In this document: positions 1 through 11,632 of the stretch, piece after piece | Layout of the letters: each line of letters opens with the position of its first letter | How positions within the stretch are numbered: the first letter of the stretch is position 1 | Assembly (NCBI GenBank): GCA_002682825.1 | Contig: NOKP01000004.1 | Location: forward strand, 141,711 to 205,710 | Source: Neonectria sp. B-13 | Lineage: Eukaryota; Ascomycota; Sordariomycetes; Hypocreales; Nectriaceae | Reading direction: 5' to 3' | Length of the DNA: 64,000 nt | Notes under the pieces: model-generated | Told to the model about the DNA's origin: nothing | The model's input: the letters and a program-made list of their open reading frames with translations, nothing else | Databases searched by the model: none | Program-made: the position numbers and the translations under genes

Positions 1-413
1 CCAAGGAGGTTGCCAGTATGATGGACGGTTGGTGGATGATTGCGGACACACCCAAGGGCATATTGGACACGGCAGGATACCTGGAATTCAAGGCACGGGC
101 AGCTCCGGTCAGGAAGCGGCAAGCTGGATCGTCGCACCCGGGTTTTGGATCTGTCAACGGTTGCGAGTGGGAAGTGTTGCCAGCCGGTCAGGGATCGTTC
201 TATGCTGTCATCATTGGGACTAAAACGCCGTATCTGAACGGCGTCAATCCTTCCATCGTGGATCCCGACGATGTCGTTCTGATGCTGGTCGAGGAGCGTC
301 TTCCTGAAAGGTTTTGCACCACAGAATACGCCTTTGTTGCAAAGGAAAAAACACAGAGTGAAGCTTGGGCTCTGAGGAGCTTGATGGTTGGTGGACCTAC
401 TGAGAAGATTTAG
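1..413 (+). CDS. 3' end of an unrecognised gene (partial)
   Basis: The frame is open from the left edge of the window (first full codon at base 3) and stops with TAG at 411-413, giving the last 137 or so residues. The product is soluble-looking, with no membrane segment or signal visible. It has a Trp/Met-rich start (MMDGWWMIADTP), a basic stretch (VRKRQ) and a C-terminal part with short hydrophobic beta-like strands such as FYAVIIG and DVVLMLVEE. I do not recognise the family and assign no function. Codon use and an uninterrupted frame argue that it is real. It converges with the permease gene on the other strand, leaving about 170 bp between stop codons. The true start lies outside the window. 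Confidence 0.5.
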   Translation, partial: KEVASMMDGWWMIADTPKGILDTAGYLEFKARAAPVRKRQAGSSHPGFGSVNGCEWEVLPAGQGSFYAVIIGTKTPYLNGVNPSIVDPDDVVLMLVEERLPERFCTTEYAFVAKEKTQSEAWALRSLMVGGPTEKI

Positions 414-585
414 TTTGTCAATAGTAAAGATCAATGGAGGCGACGATGGATCATCCATGAGTTCCACGGCATATGAAGCAGTTTCCCTCCCAGTGCGACA
501 CGGATTCATCAACAATATATTTCAAGCACTTCTCATGCAATGAATGAATGGTTACCCAGGATTATTCCAATACACAGCCACCCTT

Positions 586-2195
586 CTACGTCTCCAGTTC
601 AGCGTCTAGCTTAGTCCGAGCGAGGTCAACACTCCCCATCTCGGTCGCCTCAATGACCCGCCTCTTCTTAGCCTTGTGGGCCAAGTAGGATAACCCTGCA
701 CTCCACAATATCAAAGCAATAGAGCTGGCAATCATAGCCCACATGCCTCGCTAGATTCAGATGTCAGAAAGATGGCCAGTAAGAGGGCGAGAATGACTTC
801 ACTTACAGTAAACCAAGGTGCCATAGACGCACCATAGAACAGAATGCTCCACCAGGAATTGACAGCATTACTGCCCAGATTCATGCCTGCGAGCACCACA
901 CCACGGAAGAGACCTTCCTCGTAACGCATCGCATCGTTGCACCAGGCGAAGAAGGTTGCCTGGCAAGCATACACTGATCCGGCCCAGTAGTAGGCAGCAA
1001 ACGTGACCGAGGTGGACATGGGACTTGTCGGATTGTTGGAGGCCACAAGAACCATGATGGATGTGGCAATGCCAGTAATGCCTATGAAGTAGCCCACGAG
1101 ATAGCGCTTGCCGCCGAGGAAGTCGGTAAGCGTCGCCCAAAAAAGTGTAGATACTATGCCGACCGCAGGGACTCCCGTGGGGTAGTTGTTCATTTGCGGA
1201 ACAGTATACGTGTTTGTTGGATGGCTTTGCAGAAAGAGGGCAAGAAGGGCATTTGTGCTGAAAGACTCGGTCTCTCCGGCGATGATCCAAAGGACCACGA
1301 ACCCCCACCAGTACCATGAAGTCAAGACTTTCTTAACAAAGCGCAGCGTGATGGGAGATCGCTCTTCCACTAGTGGTACGCGGGATATGGCCAGTTTCCG
1401 CTCGTCCTCTGTCAGGTAGAAGGCCGTGGTAGTATGCGGAGTGTCGGGAAAGAAGATGAAGCCGTACAGGGCGACTGGGATCGTGAGGAGTCCATCAATG
1501 ATGAAGAGCCAACGCCATCCACTGAGGCCGTGACGGCCGTCCATGCTTTCGTAAATGCCCGTCTGGATAAAACCGCCGAAGAAGGTTCCTGCAAGGCCAG
1601 AGGCAGTAAAGATTCCGCTTCGTTTGCCCAGTTCTTGTTCGGTGTACCATGCGCCCAGGATGTAGTGCGTCCCGACAAATGTCGATGCCTCGCACAAGCC
1701 CTGAAAGAAGCGGATCGCCATGATGGATCGCGGATTGTGGACGGAAGCGGTGACCATGGTAAGTCCTCCCCACAGTACCATCATCAGTGGAAACCAGATG
1801 CGAGGTTTGACATAGTGGAGGGAGATGTTGGAAGGAATCTGGCCCAGAACGTAACTAATATGGTCAGCAACCGACCGAGTTTTCGGTGACAAGGTCACTG
1901 GATGCACATACCCAACAGTAAAGCAGGTGTTGATCTGATTCAGTTGATTTCCCACAAACCCAAGCTCGTCCTTCATGCCAGAGACATAGGCATTGGCAAG
2001 GTTGCTTCGATCGAGCTGCATATGATTAGAAAGGGCTTGCCAAATGAGAGCGCAGGGGCAGTTTGAACCTACGTAGTTGACAAAGTAGCTGAGACAACAG
2101 AAGGTGAGAATAAAGAAGTCGACCTTTTGAATCAGAACGCGCTCCCCGGGCTGATATTGAACGTGAAAGTATTCACGGATCGTGGAACGCGCCAT
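586..2195 (-). CDS. MFS permease, anion:cation symporter (Dal5/allantoate-permease-like)
   Basis: Predicted plasma-membrane transporter of the ACS branch of the major facilitator superfamily, which imports small organic anions such as allantoate, pantothenate, nicotinate or ureidosuccinate. Exons run 2195-2073, 2015-1912, 1854-807 and 750-586 (479 residues). The three introns are 56-57 bp; the first two are multiples of three and would read through as inserts. Splicing restores the family motif LDRSNLANAYVSG after TM1, and GYVLGQIPSN after the second junction. The third junction adds a tail ending in VDLARTKLDAELET. About 12 hydrophobic segments are visible. I chose the Met of MARSTIREYF; an in-frame Met 22 codons upstream (2261) is an alternative. 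The gene is divergent from a Zn2Cys6 regulator and near an amidase, which suggests an amide or organic acid substrate (inference). Confidence 0.88.
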
Positions 2196-2873
2196 TGCGA
2201 TGAGCGTATAACAGCTTTGCTGTGCGAAAGGGAGGTTGGGATGAGGAGGGGGCTGTGGCAAAAGAGGGCGAACCGTGCTTTATAGTTGTACCCAGGTTAG
2301 ACGAAGCGGTGTCTTATCACGGCGATCAAGGTCCCGCAACCGAAGACCCTAGAAGGTTGCACTGATGTCAATTGGATAGTTGAATATCTCGGCTTGGTGC
2401 GGATAATGCCGTAATGTGGCACCAGGTGCTTGGACTTGGGGGGTTAGCACAAGTCTGTTAGTGGGACATTTGCGAATGCCTCGTACGGGAAGTCGAGTCC
2501 AAATCCGAGACGAATTGCCGCCTTGCCCATACTCTGCCAAGAGTTGACTATCAAGCCAGCCAGAATTTCTCCCCGGAAATAACCCTGTAGCTTAGGTCGT
2601 AGGCTAGATTAGACGTCTGTTGCAGCGATAGGCCTACCGCAATTTGATCAGGAGACGCCCAGATCCTATCTGCGGGGAAGCAGGATGAACTTATCAGTGG
2701 ATACGCACCACCTCTGCACCCCGGACAAAGCATGGAGCATGGTGTCTATAATTACCCCATACGCCCTTCAGCCCATCGTCGTCCTTGTTCCCCTTCCCCA
2801 TGCAGTAAGCGACCTAACCGGCGACGATAATCCTCAGTCCAAGCATCGCACCATCACCATCAACATCGCTATC
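2196..2873. promoter_or_regulatory. Divergent promoter region between permease and Zn2Cys6 regulator
   Basis: 678 bp separate the start codons of two genes read outward, so this stretch must hold both promoters. I see no repeat or RNA gene in it, and no single motif I would name as the regulator's site. Confidence 0.5.
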
Positions 2874-4211
2874 ATGCCGCACCAAGACAGAGCCCAGCGA
2901 CGCGGAAAGCCGCGGGGAATGCGCCGAGATCGGGACTGTCGCAGCTGCAAGGCCAGGGCAGTCAAATGCGACCTGAACCGACCGCGATGTCTTCCCTGCG
3001 TGCAAGCTGGGTTGGAGTGTGGAGGGTATCCACAGAGAGTCGTCTGGACAGGGGAAAAATCCACATCCACCGAGGCAAAGCAGAGGAGACTGCCCCAGTC
3101 ATCTCCCAGACTACCGGAATCACCATGTTTGTCGGTACCGAAACCAACAAACCAAGAAGAACCCGCATTCATCCCCGTCCATGGCGCATGCAAGGGTCTT
3201 TCACAGGCGGACAAGAACAGCTTCGTCCTGCGACTCGCCATCTTCTGTCAGCATATCAAATCAACCGAGAGCTGTCCCCTTGATGCCGGTCGCCATCTCT
3301 CCAACGAAGCAATCCGGCTTGTGTCCCGCCTCTACGATTTCATGCAGGCACGCATCGAGACGTGTCCAACAGCAGTTGCTGAAGGAGAAACGCCAGAATC
3401 AATGAACGTGGCTCGCCACCGCCTTGCAGCTTTGATGGAACTCAACGAGGCTTTGGAGACTGCAAATCCCTTTGCTATTCTAGGTATTGCGGCTTTTGCC
3501 TTGTTCGAAGTGTGCGACAGTGCCTTTGGAGAGTGGCAATGTCACCTCCACGGTGCGAAATCGTTACTGGACTGTCACTGTCAAAGCCAGCCTCAACTGG
3601 ATCAACTCTCCTTGAAGGTGACGGGCCTAACAGAGATCGTGGCACGGCTCGTGTGGTTTGATACCATGGGCGCGGTCGTGAGAGGGGCTACAGGGTTGAT
3701 ATTTGACGACTGGCACCGCGAGATGTTAAACGACAGCTTTTTCAACGTCGTAGGGTGTGCCGCTGATACATTTCAACTCTACAGTGATGTGGCAAAGGGG
3801 GACGTAGCCGCGGATCCCATGGGCAGCTGTTTCCGGGCCATGGATCAACTTCTCAAACTAGATTCGGATGCTGCAGACTGGACGCAATGCGCCAACGTCA
3901 ATCGTTGTGCAGCAGCACTGGCGGTTCTTGGGAAAGTGGCCGAGGAGACGGCCGCAATACCCAAGCATGCGGCCATCTTATCTGCGGTGAACAGGATATG
4001 CCAGGTAGTCGCATCTGCATCGCCATCGTCGCCATTCTATATCCACATGGCAAGCCCTGTGCATCTGGCAGGTATGAATGCAACCACAGCTCAGCATTGT
4101 GCCACTGTGCGTGCTTACTGGCAGGGCTGCAATCTTGCCGATGTTCCGCGTTACCCAGGCGGGCTGGCGAGATGCGAAGACGAGTGGAGGGCGCGGGGGC
4201 TACTGCCATGA
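2874..4211 (+). CDS. Zn2Cys6 transcription factor (Fungal_trans_2-like)
   Basis: Fungal binuclear zinc cluster regulator, expected in the nucleus. The N-terminus carries the full C-x2-C-x6-C-x6-C-x2-C-x6-C pattern (residues C22 to C49, CRSCKARAVKC then CLPCVQAGLEC), preceded by a basic arm. The remaining 390 residues are helical and resemble the Fungal_trans_2 type middle-homology region (FALFEVCDSAFGEWQ, VWFDTMGAVVRG). The gene has a single exon of 445 residues. I place the start at MPHQDR directly before the basic arm; the frame is open further upstream to 2685 but that part has no regulatory character. Position between permease and amidase makes it the likely pathway-specific regulator of both (inference from context). 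Confidence 0.88.
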   Translation: MPHQDRAQRRGKPRGMRRDRDCRSCKARAVKCDLNRPRCLPCVQAGLECGGYPQRVVWTGEKSTSTEAKQRRLPQSSPRLPESPCLSVPKPTNQEEPAFIPVHGACKGLSQADKNSFVLRLAIFCQHIKSTESCPLDAGRHLSNEAIRLVSRLYDFMQARIETCPTAVAEGETPESMNVARHRLAALMELNEALETANPFAILGIAAFALFEVCDSAFGEWQCHLHGAKSLLDCHCQSQPQLDQLSLKVTGLTEIVARLVWFDTMGAVVRGATGLIFDDWHREMLNDSFFNVVGCAADTFQLYSDVAKGDVAADPMGSCFRAMDQLLKLDSDAADWTQCANVNRCAAALAVLGKVAEETAAIPKHAAILSAVNRICQVVASASPSSPFYIHMASPVHLAGMNATTAQHCATVRAYWQGCNLADVPRYPGGLARCEDEWRARGLLP

Positions 4212-4764
4212 AACCTTGTTGAAGGGTAATGATGTCTAGATCGTCACTTTGGGTTTAGTTTCCCTCATGGCAACAAATTGAGCGCCGCGTGCTGATCACA
4301 GTCGACATGGATGGCATGCAAAGCCAACAAGTTGCGAGTCCTCTCCTGATAACAACGTGCATTGAACCGATGGCGACCTCATTCATTCAAGCAACAGCCA
4401 GGGTGCAACAAGCATCCGAAATACGGCTCCCGCTGTTAGCCGCTAAAGGAACCGGCTGCTACGCCGGAGATACCGGGTCAGCAGGGGACGCGTAGACTAA
4501 CTTAGACACTTACCGTGATAGGCAACTTATCTATTGTCCAATCCCGCAATCTCTCCGACTGTCCAAGCACCTCCACTCCACCTGCGTATGCGTTCGTCGG
4601 CTGACCACGAGCCAACGAGACGAGGCCCACAAATGCATGCTCCCGGCATCGGGGACAGTGGACGGTTGATAAGAGGGACAAGTGCAGTATAAATCGTAAA
4701 GCCAATCTAGTAATCAAGTTTCACCCCTCAATTGGGCAACCTGGACATCCGTTGACTTTACAAA
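4212..4764. other. Intergenic, amidase promoter
   Basis: 553 bp between the regulator's stop and the amidase start. The only element I can point to is a TATAAA box near the 3' end; no gene or repeat is visible. Confidence 0.4.
4688..4693 (+). promoter_or_regulatory. TATA box of the amidase gene
   Basis: TATAAA lies 77 bp before the amidase start codon, within a plausible core-promoter distance. Assigned by position and sequence only. Confidence 0.4.
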
Positions 4765-6591
4765 ATGGCAATTTCCAAGCATGGCACCACTCCCAACTCA
4801 TGGGAGGCACTCGGCGCGAAGAAGCGCGAGGATCTCCTCTCGTCTATTCCAAAGCAATGGCTCATTCCGGGCAAATTACTGCCTCCGGAGTCACAGGACG
4901 ACGTCACAACCTGGCCAGAAACCTCTGGTTGGTTTACCGCCGACGAACTGGAAATCACGAGCTTGACAGCCACCGAGCTGGTTCCCAGGCTTGCTTCGGG
5001 ACAACTCAAATCCGAGGATGTGACGAGGGCGTTCTGCAAGCGAGCTGCCGCAGCCCATCAGCTAGTAGGTGTCTGAAATGTCCCCAATGGCCCTGGGTAT
5101 TCAACTGACGCGACAAAGACGAACTGCCTATCAGAGACCTGCTTCGATCGTGCCTTTGCCACAGCGCGGGCTCGAGATGAGCATCTCGCACGAACAGGAA
5201 AGCCAGTCGGGCCGCTGCATGGCTTACCCATCTCGCTAAAGGACAACTTCAATCTTCAAGGCCTTGATGCTACAGTTGGCTTCTCATCACACGTTGGCCA
5301 CCCTGCCAAGTCGGACTCTGCACTGGCATCGCTGCTTGAAGACGCAGGAGCAGTCTTCTACGTGAAGACCAATGTGCCAACGGCAATGATGATTGCAGAA
5401 ACGGTCAACAACGTCTTCGGACGAACTTTGAACCCAAGACATAGAAAAACCACTAGTGGTGGAAGCTCAGGTGGAGAATCTGCCCTCATTGTTATGAAGG
5501 GTAGCCCTCTGGGCGTCGGGTCTGACATCGGTAAGAACATTCTCATCATACGCAGTAGTAGCGAAACTAACATGCACAGGTGGCTCCCTTCGTATCCCTG
5601 CAGCCTGCACAGGCATCTTCACCCTTCGACCATCCGCTGGCCGATTCCCTGTCCGCAACACTCGTTCGGGGATGCCCGGTCAGGAGGCGGTGCAGTCAGT
5701 CAACGGGCCGCTGGCGACCACGCTCAATGATGTCGAGCTCTATAGTAAGACCGTCGTGGATGGAAAGCCGTGGCTACGTGACCCACGATGTCTCCCCATT
5801 CCGTGGCGAGATGTACAGCTCCCAACAAAACTGAGGATTGCCGTTATGTGGCATGACGGCATGGTTAAGCCAACAGCCCCAGTGACACGGGCTTTACAAG
5901 AGACAGCTCGGAAGCTGAAAGCTGCAGGCCACGACCTAGTTGATTGGGATCCTGTTGATCAGAAACAGGGACTAAGTCTTCTAGCACGAATGTTTGTGGC
6001 AGACGGAGGCATTGCCATTAGTAAAGAGCTGGAACGCACGGGTGAACCATGGAGACCAGAGATGGAGGAGTACCAGGTTGCCAAAGAGCTCGGGACATAT
6101 GACATGTGGCTGATGCATATAGAGCGGACCGAGTTCCAAAACCGCTACCTTGATCGTTGGAACAAGGCTGGCATTGATGCCATTCTTTGCCCGACCATTC
6201 CGTTCAACACGGTCAAGAATGGCACGTTTAAGCACGGTTTGAGCCCCTTCTACTGCCCTACCTGATTCCGGACGCTAATCTGAACCAAGTGGGATATACT
6301 GGTGTTTACAACATTCTGGACTATTCAAGCATTTCATTTGCTACTGGACTGTCTGTGGACAAAGATATTGACAAGATTGACGCTTCATATGTGCCCTTGG
6401 GGCCAGTCTGCAAAGCCATCAACGAAGAATGTGAGTACTCATTCCTTCAATAAAGAATGCCGTCTCTAATAGTAATAGTCGATGTCGAAACCATGCACGG
6501 GTTACCAATCAGCCTCCAACTTGTTGCTCAAAGATTGGAAGAGGAGAAGGTTCTCGCCATTGGAAAACGGGTCCTTGAAGTGCTGTCATAA
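4765..6591 (+). CDS. Acetamidase-type amidase (amidase signature family)
   Basis: Hydrolyses a carboxylic amide to acid and ammonia with the Ser-cisSer-Lys triad of the amidase signature family; cytosolic. Exons are 4765-5064, 5119-5530, 5580-6236, 6290-6430 and 6479-6591 (540 residues, the usual length for AmdS-type enzymes). The catalytic lysine sits in LHGLPISLKDN, the glycine/serine loop is GGSSGGESALI and the nucleophile serine is in GVGSDIGGSLRIPA, restored by removing the 49-bp second intron. Splicing of the third intron (53 bp, weak GTTTGA donor) yields VGYTGVYNILDYSS, and the last exon gives the conserved MHGLPISLQLVAQR before the stop. All introns carry in-frame stops or frame changes, so the exon calls are forced. 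Context with a permease and a regulator suggests use of an external amide as nitrogen source (inference). Confidence 0.93.
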
Positions 6592-6841
6592 AAGATGAAA
6601 CCAAGGCTTAATAGAGGGAAGGTTGGAAACATAGCATTAAAGTTGTTGACGAATACATTTGAAGATCCTTGACTTGCAACATATCCGGTTTGTACCAGTC
6701 TAGCCCTGTCTGTTACGTCACCTTTCTGTCCGAATCGCTGTCTCAACTTTAGAATTTTCACATAATTTACAAGTTTATTTTCCCAAGAACATCTAGAACA
6801 TCTCGAACATCTAGTTCCCCGAGGCTACATCAACAACTGAC

Positions 6842-8832
6842 CTACAGCTTATCAGGCTCATCCAGATACCATGTTCGGTTCCCTTCATCAAGCTCCTTCG
6901 TCGAAAATCCGTTTCCTAAGTACGAGAACCTATTGTTCGTCTTGAAGTAGGTGTACTCCCAGTCTTCTCCCCTGAATCCCTCGAGCATATGGAAAAAGTG
7001 AATTCGGCTGCCTGGATGTAGTCCAGTGACGGGCCCGTCCATCGTTCCGTTTTTAAACCAAGAAGTGCAGTTTCCACTCCAAGCCGTCCGGGGCATGAAG
7101 CTTTGAGTGTGTTCAAAGAGTTGGTCGACAGCAACTTGAGTTGGCGAAATCGACTTGATCCCCTCCATCTGGCACTTTTTTAGTATCCGTGTGAGGTACT
7201 TGGCAATGTGTTCTGTGATGGTAAAGACGCTGCCATGTCCAATAGGTGCATTTGGACCCAGGAATGCTAAAAAGGGTTAGCCAAGGATAACAAATTGGAG
7301 GATGGCACTGACTAAAGTAGTTGGGAAAGCCCGGAACTGCGCAGGACATGTACGACTTGGGCACATGGCCGGCCCATCTATCTTGCAAATTCTCATCTCG
7401 AGCAACAACAGGGAATCGAGGACAGAACGAAACATCAAAGCCAGTTGCACAGACAATGGCATCGACTTTGATCAACTCTCCCTTTGATGTTTCCAGGCCT
7501 TCTGATACCACTCTCACAATTGGGTCGGTTATGACGCTGACGTTGGCAGACTGAAGGGCCTCAAGATAGCCCACGCCGGGGGTAAGTCGTCGACAGCCAA
7601 GTGGGAATTCGGGAATCAATGCGTCACAAAGACGTTGATCTCCCCCTAGGGCTTGCGTCATGTAACCCTTGGCTCGTTGCTGCATGGTTTTGGCAAATTC
7701 CGAATCCTTCAGGGTCTTAACGTGCAGTCAGCGTAGACTCCTCCTCCGGCGTAACTCTTTCAGACGGAATTCGACTTACCAGTGGAAAGTTACCGTTGAC
7801 AACTTCTTCGATAGCTTTCACGAACTTCCTATAGAAGGCAGGGTCCGATTTGAACCGACTAATCTGTGACGTAGAAAAGGTTTCATCGTCGTTCATCTCG
7901 ATCTCTTTCAGTATGCCACCACCAGGACCCTGGGCCAGCAGTTGCAGTCTTGACGGCACAATCCATGTGGGATGGCGAACAAAATGAACCAAGTGTTTAG
8001 CCGCTAGAGAGAATCTTCTTAGAAATCATGTATGTCGACGATAGGATGAGAATAACTCACTCCGCTGCAGCTCTGGCAAAATCTGGACGCCGGAAGAACC
8101 ATTCCCAATTAATGCGATGGTTTTGTCCGTAGAGCTGAAAGAATTGGGCCAATCGGCGCTATGGATCAAGTCGCCCTTGAAGTCGGTCAAGCCGGGGATG
8201 TTCGGCCATTTCCAATGGCTTTGAAGTCAGTTTGGATACAGTAGAAAATATTCTGAGTGAGAGCATATCACTCACTTCAAAATACCACATGTGTCGAGAA
8301 GGAAGTCACAATGATCATCGAATACGTTGTTGTCGTGCAGGTTGCGCACTTTGAGAAGCCAGTTGCCCTTTTTCTCGTCCCATTCTGCACGTTCAACTTG
8401 ATGTTCTGTCTTGATGACATTGGACATGTTTTCTTCGTCGCACACGCGACACAAATAGGCTTGAATTTCTGGAGCTGGTGAAAAGAAGCTGGTCCATTCC
8501 GGATTGGGCCGCCAAGAAAACTGATAGTTGTGGGATGGAACATCGCATTTGCAACCAGGGTATCTGTTCTCGTGCCAGGTCCCACCGATGACATTATTCT
8601 TTTCGTAGACGACATGCTCGTAATTAGTGAGATGGAGTCTAAGCGTGCGAATCATGTTGATGCCGCTCATGCCAGCTCCAATCCCCACGATTCGAATGTG
8701 GCGGGTGGATCCGAGCGGCTCTTCGAGGACCTGATAACCTGGTGCATGATTAGTTGCGATCGGAGCATCGTCAACAGCCAGGGCAGCCAAGCCATCCGAG
8801 AGTTGATTCGAGTTCGGGAGTGGCATGGTCAT
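6842..8832 (-). CDS. Flavin monooxygenase, type I Baeyer-Villiger fingerprint
   Basis: FAD/NADPH enzyme that inserts oxygen into ketones or related substrates. Exons run 8832-8276, 8218-8061, 8003-7780, 7715-7313 and 7266-6842 (588 residues). The FAD Rossmann motif VGIGAGMSG is near residue 50. The Baeyer-Villiger fingerprint FKGDLIHSADWP (F-x-G-x3-H-x3-W-P, residues 199-210) is created exactly by joining exons 1 and 2. The NADPH Rossmann motif is IGNGSSGVQ, and a conserved VCATGFDVSF follows. The C-terminus (LGPNAPIGHGSVF, then RTAWSGNCTSWFKNG) is typical of the sterigmatocystin StcW-like group. An upstream in-frame Met at 8895 is possible. It is divergent from a P450, a common pairing in small oxidative pathways. 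The substrate cannot be told from sequence. Confidence 0.92.
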
Positions 8833-9873
8833 AAAAAGAGCAGATTGATGAGAGAAGGAGTTGAATTCCCTTTCGTACCAAGGGATTGCCCGCAAATATA
8901 CTAGTTGATTTACATATAGCTACCTACGAAGACCCTGCTACTATGCGATGTTCTGAGACGAGAAGGAAGCAGGATTCCATCAGGTGAGGGTTGGAGCCGA
9001 TAAGCTCCTGAATCCTGCCTACCGCCCGGTGGATGGCACAGCGGATCTACCGGGTTTGGCGTAGTAGTGCTGGATGTGATTGAATCGGTGCGGAAATGTA
9101 TCCTCTCGACCTAACCGCCGAGCACCGCTCAATGGGGCAACTACAATGTCACTCGCCGACGCTACACGGCCAACCAGGTTTCAGTTACGCTACTGCTTCA
9201 GTGATTCTTTGAGTTTCAATCTACCGATATCCTCGGACTGGTCAACTTCCCGGGCTCCGTGGAGAGAACTGCGCCGGGCCTCATCCGTCGAGCCGTACCG
9301 AGGATGAATGGGGTCGGGTGGATTACGCGTTGCTAAGCAGACAATGCAATGCAACCCCGTACCGTTTCATGAGAAATCCTCGCTTCAATCTTGATCAAGG
9401 GTGCCTAGCCCGTTGCCAGGGTTTGTTCCGCTGACCCACAGCGTTCGCGGGTGATCAGCGCGATACGCTTGTGCAGCTCAAGGGCACGGGAGCGCGCAGT
9501 CAAGTTAGACCACGCTTGGGTGTTCGTGCTTCGATGCCTGAAGCAGACTAAAGCTGATCTCTGACGACAAACGTAAAGAAAACATCCTTCGCATCAATGG
9601 GAAGCAAAAGATATAACAACATCTGCGACATTTTCAGAAAACAAGTGGACAAGCGGACGACAGGGGTCGGTACGTGATGTGGATCGGCCTGCGAGGGACT
9701 ATGTTGGCTCTAGCTGTCTGCAACTAATTCCGGTGAAACTAACTAAGGCAGGAATTTAGCAATGAGATCATTTGGGGTGGAAAGAGCTGTGTTATCTCGC
9801 AAAGAAATAAAAACGGTTGGCGTACCATTTGTTGATCCTCCATTTTGTCCATCCATCTCCAATCCCGTTCAAC
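8833..9873. promoter_or_regulatory. Shared divergent promoter region, monooxygenase and P450
   Basis: 1041 bp between the start codons of two outward-reading oxidase genes. I see no coding sequence that continues in either gene, no repeat and no RNA gene. The arrangement allows joint control of the pair, but no motif is convincing by eye. Confidence 0.4.
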
Positions 9874-11632
9874 ATGGCGCTAAACTTAAGCATCCCCTTC
9901 AACGTACCATCCAATGCTACTGTAGGATTCTTGAGTCAGCTTTCGTGGGCTCAAGCACCCTACTTCATCGCAACCTTCATCTTCCTTGCCATATGCTCGG
10001 CCCCCTTCCGGAGAGCCTCATCCAATATTGAGCAGCTGAATCCCAAGAGGAGCTTTTTTGACGTCCTGCAAATCGGCCCCAGGAAGAGCTTTTTCACTGA
10101 GGCAGACGAGATAATCAAGCGATGGCTGAGCAAAAAGCCTACCACGTCAGCAAAACTGATTACATGGGATGGAGAAGTTGTGCTGGTTCCCCCGCACATG
10201 GTGGATGAAGTCAAAAACGACAAGCGCCTAAGCCTATCACTATGGTTGCGAAAGGTCGATATTCTTGCCGACAAAAACATCAGAACTGCAACTAACAATC
10301 AGGCAGGCCTTTCACGCCCATCTGCCTGGTTTTGAGGGGTTTCAGGAGGGCGGATATCACCACGACGTTCTGAAGGCCACTTGTAATAACCAATTGAGCA
10401 AGAACTTGGGTCAGTTTACTCCGAAATATGATCACGTCAGTGTGTGAAATGCTGAGTCCCGTCGAATCCACAGCAAAACTCACACAAGCGTTGGCCGACG
10501 AGGCTGCCAGTGCCATCTCCGACATCTTCACAGAAGAACCGGGTAATTGACGACCCTGAAAGCTGTATTGCTGATATGCTAAACTTTAAAATAGAATGGC
10601 ATAACATACACATCCTCGAGAAGGTTCCCAACATCGTGGCACGGTGTGTGGCACGGGTCTTTCTCGGTGAAGAATTTGCTCGAAACCCAGCCTGGATTAA
10701 AATCACTCGAGACTATACCCTTGCAGGAGTCCCAGTCGGGTTCATTCTGAGACTTTGGCCAGTGTCCTGGCGTCCCATTGTACAGTGGCTGATTCCAGGC
10801 ACGGGCACGCTCCGATCCATGATGGCCGAGGCCCGGCAGATCATGGAACCTGCTTTGGAGAAGCGGAAACAACAAAAGGCTGCGGGGGAAAGTGGATTTA
10901 CGGATTCGTTGCAATGGTTCGATGAGTCGGCCCGCGGAAAAGAGTACGATCAGACTGGTGTCCAAGTCTTCCTCTCCGTTGCCGCCATCCACACATCGAC
11001 AGACTTGGTCTGCTCTACTCTGGTTCGTCTGGCACAGAATCCGGAAATTCTCTCGCCGCTACGACAGGAGATTGCAACTGTTCTGGAGGAATCCGGCTGG
11101 GAAAAGTCTTCACTATATAAGATGAAGCTTTTGGACAGCATCATCAAAGAAAGCCAGCGCCTGAAGCCTGTAGCGATCGGTTCGTTTCCCTATGCATGAT
11201 TTCGGCATGATGCTAACACTACTATAAGTATTGCGACGCACTGTTCTGGAAGACATGACGTTGTCTGATGGCACCAATCTCAGCAAGGACAGCACTATCG
11301 CTGTGCCATCATATCGAATGTGGGAGTCGGAGTTCTATGAAGACCCTGAGAAGTGGGACGGGTACCGCTTCTACAGAATGCGTGAACAGCCTGGTCAAGA
11401 AAGCCAGCATCAATTGGCTACGACAAGTCTCGACCACTTTGGGTTTGGATATGGACGACAGCCATGTCCTGGTCGGTTCTATGCTGCTGATCTGGTCAAG
11501 ACCATCTTGATCAACATCGTGATGAAGTATGACTTCAAGCCGCGTGAAGGCGAAAGTCTTGAGAGCATGCTGTTTGGGTTTGATTCAACCTTTGATCCGT
11601 CTCTGAACATGGACTTTAAGAGGCGTGAGTAG
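9874..11632 (+). CDS. Cytochrome P450 monooxygenase, ER-anchored
   Basis: Heme-thiolate monooxygenase with an N-terminal membrane anchor (ATFIFLAICSAPF). The best model has exons 9874-10254, 10307-10413, 10457-10542, 10595-11179 and 11229-11632 (520 residues). The heme loop FGFGYGRQPCPGR and the K-helix motif ESQR (E-x-x-R) are present. The I-helix reads AAIHTSTD, the variant usual in ent-kaurene-oxidase or CYP68-like fungal P450s in place of AGxDT. Exon 2 begins with FHAHLPGFEGF, also typical of that group. The second intron is the weak point: a GTTTAC donor at 10414 to a GAG acceptor at 10456 (43 bp) keeps frame, whereas the better-looking GTCAGT donor at 10410 would give a 31-bp intron ending at 10440. 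Substrate unknown; pairing with the monooxygenase suggests joint tailoring of a terpenoid or alkaloid (inference). Confidence 0.88.
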
